Assembly (NCBI GenBank): GCA_013001905.1 | Contig: JABDLC010000117.1 | Span: 1 to 64,000 of the forward strand | Direction of reading: 5' to 3' | DNA length: 64,000 bases | From: Gammaproteobacteria bacterium | GTDB taxonomy: Bacteria > Pseudomonadota > Gammaproteobacteria > Steroidobacterales > GCA-2729495 | Shown here: one piece after another, positions 18,910-27,160 of the stretch | Numbering within the stretch: position 1 is the first letter of the stretch | How the letters are laid out: each line of letters opens with the position of its first letter | Program-made: the position numbers and the translations under genes | Notes under the pieces: generated by a model | Databases searched by the model: none | Seen by the model: only the letters and a program-made list of their open reading frames with translations | Told to the model about the DNA's origin: nothing

Positions 18910-20037
18910 GTGGCTGATGGCCGCCCCTTGTATGTAGCACGCCCCGACCTGCCTCCGCTGCAGGACCTGCTGCCTGCGCTCGAGGAACTGTGGCAGAGCC
19001 GCATACTGAGCAATGAGGGCCGGTATCACGACGAATTCGAAGCGGCACTGGCCAGCTATCTTGGCGTCGACCATGTCAGCCTTGTCACCAATGCAACGTC
19101 AGGGCTGTTGCTTGCACTTCTTCAAGCGGGCCTGACCGGTCAGGTCATCACGACGCCGTTCAGTTTTGTCGGCACCAGTCATGCATTGCGGTTGGCGGGG
19201 CTCGAACCGGTATTTGCGGATATCGATCCAATTTCGCTCAATCTAAACCCGGAAAGTGCGGCCGAGGCCGTCACTTCTGCCACCAGCGCTTTGCTGCCGG
19301 TGCATATTTTCGGCAGAGCCTGCGATACAGCCGCGCTCGACAATCTGGCTGAGCAACACGACCTGAAGCTTATTTATGATGCTGCCCACGCATTCGCCGT
19401 GAACGACAAAGGGGGCAGTGTACTTCGTCATGGCGACATGTCCGTGCTGAGCTTCCACGCCACTAAAGTGTTCAATACATTTGAAGGCGGGGCTGTCATT
19501 AGTAACAACGCCATGACGAAAGCCGCTGTCGATGAGTTGCGCAACTTCGGCATCATTGACGAAGTGACCGTAAGCCGTGTGGGCATGAATGCAAAGATGA
19601 ATGAATTCTGCGCGGCGGTCGGGTTACTGCAACTGGTCCATATTGATGACAATATCGCTAAACGCGGTATCGTCGATGCCCGATATCGCGAGCTGCTGGC
19701 TAATATCGAGGGCGTGAGCTGCCTGCCTGCCATGTCGGCTCAGACTCAGAATCACTACAGTTTTCCTGTGCTCGTCGACGCTGGTGCCCGGTATTCCCGC
19801 GACGAACTGTATAACAAGCTTCAGAAACAGGGTGTGCATGCCAGACGCTACTTTTACCCGTTAATATCTGCTCTGCCCATGTACCGTCATTTGCCTTCAG
19901 CGCGACCTGAAAACCTGCCGGTTGCGCACGATATCGCCGCGCGAATCCTATGCCTGCCAATGTTTCCGGATCTCACGGCGGATGAGCAGGAGCGTGTCGC
20001 GGGGATTATTGCGGACGCGGCCATAGGCGCTGTTTGA
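18910..20037 (+). CDS. DegT/DnrJ/EryC1/StrS-family sugar aminotransferase
   Basis: A 375-aa PLP-dependent aminotransferase of the type that makes amino sugars from UDP- or dTDP-keto-sugars. YDAAHAFAV carries the cofactor-binding Asp, and SFHATKVFNTFEGGA contains the PLP lysine and the typical TK.(L/F)N..EGG block. The GTG start is preceded by AAGGTGAG at about 4 nt. It implies at least one amino-deoxy-sugar in the product; the dehydratase/epimerase that would make its keto-sugar substrate is not in this window. Confidence 0.92.
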   Translation: MADGRPLYVARPDLPPLQDLLPALEELWQSRILSNEGRYHDEFEAALASYLGVDHVSLVTNATSGLLLALLQAGLTGQVITTPFSFVGTSHALRLAGLEPVFADIDPISLNLNPESAAEAVTSATSALLPVHIFGRACDTAALDNLAEQHDLKLIYDAAHAFAVNDKGGSVLRHGDMSVLSFHATKVFNTFEGGAVISNNAMTKAAVDELRNFGIIDEVTVSRVGMNAKMNEFCAAVGLLQLVHIDDNIAKRGIVDARYRELLANIEGVSCLPAMSAQTQNHYSFPVLVDAGARYSRDELYNKLQKQGVHARRYFYPLISALPMYRHLPSARPENLPVAHDIAARILCLPMFPDLTADEQERVAGIIADAAIGAV

Positions 20038-20039
20038 CG

Positions 20040-21209
20040 ATGCCAACGCTGGCCGTCGTCCCGTCACTCGCTGCGCATCAAGTTGCGCCGGGCCAGGTGT
20101 TGCTGACGAAAAAGTTTGTTGACGGCATGATCAAGTATGCTGAGCTGTGGCGCGGCCCGGTGGTTGCCGTCATGCGCCCGCAAAGCGAAGCCTCGACCGG
20201 CAATCTCGATGATGCGGTGTTTCAGACCGACCAGCTACCGTTTGAAATTCGGTTTACGCCGTTCGACAAAAGCATCTACTCGGCACTGGCCGATGCAGAT
20301 GCCGTGATGTTGGGCGGCGATGACCTTCTGAACAATCTGACAGTCTGGTGTAATAAGCAGGGCAAGAAAGCTGTATTTGTGAGCGAATACTCGCTCAAAA
20401 CACGAATGCAGATCATTGACGCAGAGGTAAGCAACCCCTTCATTCGCTGGCGTAAATACTTGTGGGAGTGGCGGCAGGAACAGCGCAACCGGCGCAATGT
20501 TGTATTGGCTGATGCCGTGCAGTGCAACGGTACTCCCACCTTTGACACCTACCGGCACCTGAATGCCAATACACTGCTGTTCCTCGACAGCCGTGTGACC
20601 AGCGACATGGTCACCGATGAGGCCGTAATCAATGCGCGGACCGCTGACCTCAACGGGCACACGCCGATACGCCTCGCCTATTCCGGTCGGCTAACCGCGA
20701 TGAAGGGTGCCGACGATCTCGTAAAAGTCGCAATGGAACTGCGCAGGCTGAGCATTCCATTCACGCTGGATGTATACGGCGACGGCGATCTGCGCCCGAT
20801 CATGACGCAGCAGATTCGTGATACCGGGCTTGAAGGAATCGTGCGACTGCACGGCATCATCGACTATGCAACTGAGTTGCTGCCGGCGATACGCAGCAGT
20901 GTTGATCTGTTTGTGTGCTGTCATCGGCAGGGTGACCCGTCCTGTACTTATCTCGAAACTTTCGCCTGTGGTGTACCCATCGCCGGCTATGCAAACGAAG
21001 CGCTGAGTGGCCTCACGCGTGATCATGATGTGGGCTGGACTACACCGCTGAACCGACCTGAACTGCTGGCACAATCTATCGCGGGTCTGCACAGGGAGCG
21101 TGCGCAGCTAAGGACAGCGGGTTCGGCAGCGCTGCAACTCGCACGTCAGCACACTTTTGAGAAAGAATTTGGCGCGCGTATCTCTCAGATCCGGGAACTG
21201 ATGTCATGA
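20040..21209 (+). CDS. GT1/GT4-type glycosyltransferase
   Basis: A 389-aa glycosyltransferase with a clear GT-B C-terminal domain: LAYSGRLTAMKGADDLVKVA, LDVYGDGDLRPIM, then DPSCTYLETFACGVPIAGYANEAL, where the EX7E-like motif of GT4 is imperfect. The N-terminal half is less conserved, as usual for the acceptor domain. I take ATG 20040, two bases after the DegT stop, rather than the TTG at 20034 that overlaps that stop. It ends in an ATGA overlap with the next gene. Confidence 0.85.
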   Translation: MPTLAVVPSLAAHQVAPGQVLLTKKFVDGMIKYAELWRGPVVAVMRPQSEASTGNLDDAVFQTDQLPFEIRFTPFDKSIYSALADADAVMLGGDDLLNNLTVWCNKQGKKAVFVSEYSLKTRMQIIDAEVSNPFIRWRKYLWEWRQEQRNRRNVVLADAVQCNGTPTFDTYRHLNANTLLFLDSRVTSDMVTDEAVINARTADLNGHTPIRLAYSGRLTAMKGADDLVKVAMELRRLSIPFTLDVYGDGDLRPIMTQQIRDTGLEGIVRLHGIIDYATELLPAIRSSVDLFVCCHRQGDPSCTYLETFACGVPIAGYANEALSGLTRDHDVGWTTPLNRPELLAQSIAGLHRERAQLRTAGSAALQLARQHTFEKEFGARISQIRELMS

Positions 21210-22825
21210 CCGGCCATGACGCATCAGTGACGCCTGCAATGCCCTGGCTGGCTGAAGGGCCAGACACGCCGTTTATTTTTATTCGTCACAAGGACGGTCA
21301 GGTCAATGTGACGGGCCAGACTCAGGGTCTGGTGGGCCATCGTTTGGACATACCCGGTGACGAGACACCACGAGGGCAGTTCGGCGAGTGGTCCTGGGAT
21401 GGTCAGAGCCTGACTGCCGCGGTCGACCCTCTGGGTTTCTTCAGTTTATATGTCTACGCGAATGGCGATCAGGTTGGCATTTCGCCGTCACTGACCCAAC
21501 TGCTGGCCAATGGCGCTGACGCCGAAGTCAACGAGACGGCGCTCGCTGTATTTCATCGAATCGGATTTTTTGTCCAGAACGATACGCCGTTTAAGCACAT
21601 CCGTACGCTGCCGCCTGACGGCCGACTCCACTGGCAGAACGGCATTCTTAGCATCGGCGGCGGCGTCCCCGACTCGCCCAAAGAATCGGCGTTGAGCCGG
21701 GAACAGTTCGTCGACGGGTTCATCGATGTGTTCCGGACTTCTATGCAGCGTTTGCTGCAATGCTGGCCCGCACCGATTGATCTGCCGCTAACCGGTGGCC
21801 GCGACTCCCGACACATACTCCTGGAAATGCTGCGCCTCGGCCGGACACCGGCAACCGGCGTCACGTTTCACCATGGCGGTGATGTTTACAACGCCGAGAC
21901 ACAGGCAGCACGTGCCATCAGTGAGCGAGCGGGGATTCAACATGCCCTCCTCGGGCATCCGCGACGACGTGTGCGCGACAGCGTGCGCGCAATGCTCATG
22001 ACCCAGCTCTGCGCCGATGAGCATTCCCAGATGATGGTCCTCCACGACTGGGTCACCGGCCGCGGCAATGCCTGTATAGACGGTATCGCCGGCGATGTAT
22101 TGAGCAGCCCGAATAGCAGAGCGGGACAAATGGTGCCGCTCGCGCGTGCCGGCAAGTATGCTGAAATAGCTCAGCTTCTCACGAACGGCCATGCTGCTGT
22201 CATTTCGCGACAAACGCACAGTGGCGGGGCCGGCAGCGTGTATTCAGACACGCTCCATGATGCTGCGATTGAGCGGATCGCTGAAACTTTGCGTACGCAC
22301 GAGGATACGCCCAACCCCTTTCAGGCATTCTGGTTCTGGAATCGCACTCGACGCGAAATCTCATATACGTCCACCGCGGTCATGGGCAACGCCCCGGCTG
22401 TGCTGTGCCCTTACCTTGAGCCTGAATTCGTGGAACTGGGCCTGTCGCTGCCGTTCGACATGGACAACGGCACTGAAATTCATGATGCAGCGATACAACG
22501 TGCTTACCCGGAATTTGCAGACATTCCTTACATTGAGAGCTATAGCAACTCGCAACCCACACCCTCGATGATGCAGCGCGCGGGCAACGCGCTGGATGCG
22601 CTGAGCGTTACCACGCTAACCAAGTCGGAATCATGTTTGAGAAGCATCAAAAACATGCTGAAAAACAACGGGCTCAGCCGGCCCCATGCCGATATCTATC
22701 AGTTACATGCGGACCTCGTCAGCGGCATGAATGCGGGGCGAGCGGAACGACTATTGCAAGTGGACAAGCAACTGAGCACAAGCGCACCTAAAGGAGAGCA
22801 GGTCGTTACCGATGTCTACGCCTGA
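21206..22825 (+). CDS. Asparagine-synthase-like protein lacking the N-terminal Cys
   Basis: A 539-aa protein resembling class B asparagine synthetases, which adenylate a carboxylate and pass on ammonia from glutamine. The PP-loop ATP motif appears as PLTGGRDSRH (SGGxDS family). The N-terminal domain retains GAT-II-like features (W..D..L..AVDPLGFFSLYVY) but lacks the Cys2 nucleophile, since residue 2 is Thr, so glutamine hydrolysis in cis is unlikely. Such homologues recur in EPS clusters, possibly amidating uronic acids or other carboxylates; that role is inferred. It overlaps its neighbours by 4 and 14 nt. Confidence 0.8.
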   Translation: MTGHDASVTPAMPWLAEGPDTPFIFIRHKDGQVNVTGQTQGLVGHRLDIPGDETPRGQFGEWSWDGQSLTAAVDPLGFFSLYVYANGDQVGISPSLTQLLANGADAEVNETALAVFHRIGFFVQNDTPFKHIRTLPPDGRLHWQNGILSIGGGVPDSPKESALSREQFVDGFIDVFRTSMQRLLQCWPAPIDLPLTGGRDSRHILLEMLRLGRTPATGVTFHHGGDVYNAETQAARAISERAGIQHALLGHPRRRVRDSVRAMLMTQLCADEHSQMMVLHDWVTGRGNACIDGIAGDVLSSPNSRAGQMVPLARAGKYAEIAQLLTNGHAAVISRQTHSGGAGSVYSDTLHDAAIERIAETLRTHEDTPNPFQAFWFWNRTRREISYTSTAVMGNAPAVLCPYLEPEFVELGLSLPFDMDNGTEIHDAAIQRAYPEFADIPYIESYSNSQPTPSMMQRAGNALDALSVTTLTKSESCLRSIKNMLKNNGLSRPHADIYQLHADLVSGMNAGRAERLLQVDKQLSTSAPKGEQVVTDVYA

Positions 22826-23969
22826 ACTCAAACTGCCGATAACGGAGCTCGCGGCTGAACGTCTGCGCGGGCTGAGGCGCCGTCAGCGCGCAGCCCGATT
22901 GCGCTTAAAGGCAATGAGCAAGGCTTTTACGAAGCACGCGGATGAGCGGTTGTTGCTGATCACACAGGAAGAGCGTATTCCGCAGAGTCAGATTTTCCCG
23001 TTCCACCACTACGCTGGCCAACTCGCTGACGAGTATGGTGCCGAGATTCGTGAAGCCGATCTCGATCAGGTGCTGAGCAACACGCAGGATCTGCCCGCCG
23101 GTGCGACGATCATCGCATTTCAGACGCCGTACGACATCAGTGACGATGACCTCTTCCGGTTGCTTGATAAGATGCGCGAGGCCGGCCCCGATGCCCGAAT
23201 GGTATATCTCGACTGGTCCGCACCGACAGACCTGCGTAACGCGGAGCGACTCAATTCCCACATAGACCTCTACGTAAAGAAGCACGCACTGCAGGATCGC
23301 AGCAAATATGGCACAACCACGCTCGGCGATACCAATCTGGCCGATCACTATTCAAATCGGCTCAATATTGATGAACAGGAATATACGTTTGCGATACCGG
23401 ACGGCTTCATGTCGAAGCTCATTGTCGGGCCTTCATTCGTAACTGCACCATTGCTGCTGCCGCAATTGCTCGAGCCGTTTGATCCGGGACCCTCGCGACC
23501 CATTGACTTGCACGCACGATTCGCAGTCAACGGCACACCCTGGTATCAGGCCATGCGCAGCGAGGCGGAAACAGCACTGCAGCAGTTCAGCGACCTGTGG
23601 CTGGCCGTGGGCAACACGCTGCCGCTGTATCGCTTCCTCGCCGAATTACGCCGCGCGAAAGTCTGTTTCAGTCCGTTCGGTTATGGCGAGGTTTGCTGGC
23701 GCGATTATGAGGCCGTGATGGCAGGCACTGTGATTCTTAAACCGGATATGAGCCATATCGAAACGCAGCCGGATATTTTCCGCCCGTGGGAAACCTACGT
23801 CCCGCTGCGCTGGGACCTTGCTGATTTTGATGACACGCTGCGTAAACTGCTTGCGGATGAAGACCTGCGTCACTCCATCGCCGCCAATGCGCACACAGTG
23901 CTGCACGAGTACCTGAAGGGCAATAAATTTGTGGGCCAGATGCAGCCGTTGTTCAGCGGATCAGCATAA
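22812..23969 (+). CDS. Putative glycosyltransferase (GT1-like C-terminus)
   Basis: A 385-aa protein within a glycosyltransferase operon. The C-terminal part VCFSPFGYGEVCWRDYEAVMAGTVILKPDMSHIETQPDIF resembles the donor-binding loop of GT1-like enzymes that choose between surface-polysaccharide substrates, with Glu in GYGE and a second acidic residue downstream. The N-terminal part has a Rossmann-like pattern but no family signature I can name. It overlaps both neighbours (14 nt before, 1 nt TAATG after). Confidence 0.72.
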   Translation: MSTPELKLPITELAAERLRGLRRRQRAARLRLKAMSKAFTKHADERLLLITQEERIPQSQIFPFHHYAGQLADEYGAEIREADLDQVLSNTQDLPAGATIIAFQTPYDISDDDLFRLLDKMREAGPDARMVYLDWSAPTDLRNAERLNSHIDLYVKKHALQDRSKYGTTTLGDTNLADHYSNRLNIDEQEYTFAIPDGFMSKLIVGPSFVTAPLLLPQLLEPFDPGPSRPIDLHARFAVNGTPWYQAMRSEAETALQQFSDLWLAVGNTLPLYRFLAELRRAKVCFSPFGYGEVCWRDYEAVMAGTVILKPDMSHIETQPDIFRPWETYVPLRWDLADFDDTLRKLLADEDLRHSIAANAHTVLHEYLKGNKFVGQMQPLFSGSA

Positions 23970-25042
23970 TGGCACCGTCGACGCTTGCGCCGCTAACAAG
24001 CCGGTTTGCACAACGTATGCCGGGCGCAAGACCGCTGCAGTCGTATGCGGTCGAATCCGCTGTTGTCTGCGACGCAGAAGTCGAGCCCATGCGCCGTGCT
24101 GTATACCCGGATGCCGAACTGGAGCTCATCACAGGAGTGCATGAATTCTCCGCGGGCCTTGAAGATGAGCTGCACCTCGCGACACGTGACCACGTGCGAC
24201 ATAGCGAGACCATCGCCTGGCGACTGCGCGACGTGTACGTATCGCCCGGCATTTTATGCAACTACCGCAGTTACAAGCGGCTGACTCACCGGCAACTGCG
24301 ACTCGCCCCTGCGGCGATAAACGAAATCGAGGATACCGTAGCGTTTTGCTCCACGGATGCAGGCAACGACTACTTCGCCCACTTTTTGCTCGACGACGCC
24401 TGTACCGCGCTGCTCGGCGAAGAGTTCGGTCGTGTCGTATTCGGCGGCATCGACAGCGAACGAACCCCACATGCCAGACACTATCTGCAGGCCTTTTCGA
24501 TTGCCAACAACGAGGTTGCTGCTGCCAGATTTCGCGACTTGTGGTTTTTTACTGACTATCCGCAAAACAGCCATCGGCGGGCGCGGCTGCAGAGTCTGCG
24601 ATCACGACTGACGGAGCGGTATGGCGACAAGCCCGCCACTGCGCCCGTTTACCTTAAACGCGGTAGCTCGGGTCAACTACGCCTGCTCGAAAACGAGCCG
24701 GAGCTTGAAGCACTGCTCAGCGCGCGTGGTTTCGACATCATCGATCCCGAACGATTGTCGGTAGCCGAGATTTGTAGCCGCATCAACGGCGCACCGCTCG
24801 TTGTCGGCGTTGAAGGCAGCCAGCTTGCACACGGAGTATTGAATTTACGGGCCGGTGGCAGCCTGCTGTGTATCCAGCCAGCCGCACGCTTCAATGCTGT
24901 CTACAGAGGCTTCACCAACTCCACAGGCCTGCGCTGGGGTTTTGTGGTCGCGGAAGGCAGCGCCGACCGCTTCTACGTGTCAGCAGATCGCCTCTTAGAG
25001 ACGGCGGATCGCATGCTTGAGTCCGAAGCATCGGTATGCTGA
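23969..25042 (+). CDS. GT61-family glycosyltransferase
   Basis: A 357-aa protein with features of the GT61 (DUF563) family. VYLKRGSSGQLRLLENEPELEALLSARGFDIIDPERLSVAEICSRINGAPLVVGVEGSQLAHGVLNLRAGGSLLCIQP is a typical GT61 C-terminal donor-binding region: R..S..R...NE..L...L...GF..., then G.EG..L. and a cluster of small residues. Characterised members transfer xylose, GlcNAc or related sugars to glycans. Start and stop overlap its neighbours (TAATG; 7 nt). Confidence 0.83.
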   Translation: MAPSTLAPLTSRFAQRMPGARPLQSYAVESAVVCDAEVEPMRRAVYPDAELELITGVHEFSAGLEDELHLATRDHVRHSETIAWRLRDVYVSPGILCNYRSYKRLTHRQLRLAPAAINEIEDTVAFCSTDAGNDYFAHFLLDDACTALLGEEFGRVVFGGIDSERTPHARHYLQAFSIANNEVAAARFRDLWFFTDYPQNSHRRARLQSLRSRLTERYGDKPATAPVYLKRGSSGQLRLLENEPELEALLSARGFDIIDPERLSVAEICSRINGAPLVVGVEGSQLAHGVLNLRAGGSLLCIQPAARFNAVYRGFTNSTGLRWGFVVAEGSADRFYVSADRLLETADRMLESEASVC

Positions 25043-26082
25043 CTCTGGTTACAGTCATCTACGGCGAAGACCGTCGCTACCGGACTGAATTGTTTGGCAG
25101 CGTGTTAAGCATTCTGCAGCAACGGCGAAATTGCGACACACGAGTCGTCGTTTACACCGACCGCACATTCGACGGCTTTCCGTTGCCGGTGACCGAGCGC
25201 GTAATCAGCCCGGATGAGTGGTCACAGTGGACAGCCGGCACCGGCATTTCGCATCTGGTCAAGCTGCATCTGGTGCGCGAGACCGTTGAGCAGAGCGACG
25301 GCCCGGTTATCTACTTCGATACGGACACGCTGTTTCTTGCCGCGCCGGAAACACTGGCTGAAAGATTGTCTACTGATTCTGCGCTCATGCATGCTGATGA
25401 GGGTCCGATATCCGGGCACGAAATCTGGGAAAAAATCTCCGCCTGGCTGGGCAGCGGTCGTGATGTGTGCGGCTATCAACTGTCACGGAATTCGGTGATG
25501 TACAACTCCGGCATTGTCGGCGTCGTCGCTGATCATCTTAAAGCACTGCATCGCTCAGCAGATATTGCCGCCGCACTGCACGCGGTAGACCCGGTATTCA
25601 GTCTGGATCAGTTTTCCACCGGTGCAGCACTAGGTGCACAGGCAGCCATTGCCACCTGCGAAGACGAAGTGCTGCACTACTGGGGGTGGAACCGGACGTT
25701 TATCAGGCACGCCATCGATACTTTCTGGCAGCGGCACGAGAATTCCACGTTCGACGAAATGTGCGCCGACTTTGACCCGACTGCGTTAGCGCGGCTGCCC
25801 GGGATACACCCCGTCGATAAGCTGGGAGCACGTTTCGATGCATGGCGCTGGCAACTGAATGGGGACGGGCGCTTCGCCTGTATCGCCTTGCGATCGGCAC
25901 TGCGTCAATGCAAGGTAGACCCGGTCATTGCGAACCAGTGGTTGGCAGTTCATAAAGATTTTGTTGATCGACAGGCAAACGCCGATGCAGTAGCCGCAGC
26001 GCGGCTGAGGGCAGGTATCAGTCCCCGACTGTCAGCCGCGAGTGCACAGCTTCAGCCAGCAGACGATAACCTGCCGGATTAA
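25036..26082 (+). CDS. GT8-like glycosyltransferase
   Basis: A 348-aa protein with a GT-A look. LTLVTVIYGEDRRYRTELFGSV is followed by VIYFDTDTLFLAAPETLA, a DxD metal/nucleotide motif preceded by a hydrophobic strand, then NSVMYNSGIVGV, as in GT8-like enzymes. It is the last gene of the plus-strand operon and overlaps the previous gene by 7 nt. Its final 65 nt overlap the 3' end of the convergent SGNH gene, so both proteins read the same DNA in opposite directions there. Confidence 0.72.
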   Translation: MLTLVTVIYGEDRRYRTELFGSVLSILQQRRNCDTRVVVYTDRTFDGFPLPVTERVISPDEWSQWTAGTGISHLVKLHLVRETVEQSDGPVIYFDTDTLFLAAPETLAERLSTDSALMHADEGPISGHEIWEKISAWLGSGRDVCGYQLSRNSVMYNSGIVGVVADHLKALHRSADIAAALHAVDPVFSLDQFSTGAALGAQAAIATCEDEVLHYWGWNRTFIRHAIDTFWQRHENSTFDEMCADFDPTALARLPGIHPVDKLGARFDAWRWQLNGDGRFACIALRSALRQCKVDPVIANQWLAVHKDFVDRQANADAVAAARLRAGISPRLSAASAQLQPADDNLPD

Positions 26083-27145
26083 AATGTGATGCGCCACAGG
26101 TGACAAATAACTCGCAGAAGTCATCACCTTCGAAAGCCATCGTTAAATAGTCAGCCGCATCGACCACCTCAACGCCTGTTCCCGAATCATGCAACGCATC
26201 ACGGAGCGCTGCATATGAGGTCGGCTCTCCGCGACTTGCAGCTGCCAGGTCATGCTGATCAGGGATGAGCAATACTACAAAACGCTGCGCGCGGGTCGCG
26301 GCAATATCAGCTGCGTAGTTGAGCATCGCAACCGTCACCGGCAACGCGCCTGACGGGTGGTCCGACTCGTAAAACGGTGCATAGGTCGGTCGAATGCCGC
26401 TGATAGCAGCAAGGACACGATAATGCAGCGCTGCATGCAGCACCGCCTTTGTATAGGGAAGCTGCTTGATGCCCGCTGCACCCCAGGTGCCGGGACGGAA
26501 ATATTCGTAGGGCAACAACTCCGCGGCACGTTCAGCGGCTTCTGCGTACTCAGTAACTGTCAGTGAAGGAAGCGGCACCAGACGCAACCCTTCGTCATCG
26601 AGCACAAACCGGGGCTTAAACCCGAACCGACCTCCCGCGACGAAGTCACGTAGCTGATTGACGTTGCGGGTAATGTTGTCGGCGAAGTGCCCCATCACGA
26701 CGACCGGCGCATTATCATCAATAACATCGACATAACGAAGTACGGCCTGATCGGTGCCGTAGCCGCCGGTACCGTAGTTCGCTACCCGGCAATCCAGTAA
26801 CTCGGCGAGGACATTGCCGTATGCAAATTCGGGCGTGACCTCGTCGCCCCAGGTGAACGAGTCGCCGAACAACGCCACACATGAATCCGCCGACGGGTCG
26901 GGAAACGCAGGCACAATACGCGAACCGCTGACATCGTACTCGCCAGTGCCGAATACATTTTTGGAAGGCCAGCCGAGCACCGGATCCCGCTCGAGCAGAT
27001 ACTCCTCATAGCCATCGGTATCCGGCTTCGCAACGAGCAACCCCGTGGGCAGTAAAATCGTTGCGGCTACAAAACTGACGACTTCAATAAACAGCATGAA
27101 GATTCCGGCCAGCGCCATACCGAAGAAGAACCCGTTGCGCTTCAT
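26018..27145 (-). CDS. SGNH/GDSL-like protein with N-terminal membrane anchor
   Basis: A 375-aa protein with one strong N-terminal hydrophobic segment (residues 6-35) and a periplasmic SGNH-like domain. VALFGDSFTWGDEVTP carries the nucleophile Ser, NYGTGGYGTDQA the Gly block, GHFADNITRN the Asn block, and CGASHFNPAGYR the C-terminal His. It shares the layout of the 12.4-13.8 kb SGNH protein but is not a close copy. It lies 15 nt downstream of the PQQ dehydrogenase gene, so the two are probably cotranscribed. O-acylation or deacylation of exported polymer is plausible but unproven. Confidence 0.8.
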   Translation of the reverse strand: MKRNGFFFGMALAGIFMLFIEVVSFVAATILLPTGLLVAKPDTDGYEEYLLERDPVLGWPSKNVFGTGEYDVSGSRIVPAFPDPSADSCVALFGDSFTWGDEVTPEFAYGNVLAELLDCRVANYGTGGYGTDQAVLRYVDVIDDNAPVVVMGHFADNITRNVNQLRDFVAGGRFGFKPRFVLDDEGLRLVPLPSLTVTEYAEAAERAAELLPYEYFRPGTWGAAGIKQLPYTKAVLHAALHYRVLAAISGIRPTYAPFYESDHPSGALPVTVAMLNYAADIAATRAQRFVVLLIPDQHDLAAASRGEPTSYAALRDALHDSGTGVEVVDAADYLTMAFEGDDFCELFVTCGASHFNPAGYRLLAEAVHSRLTVGD

Positions 27146-27160
27146 AGTCGCCGGCTCCGG

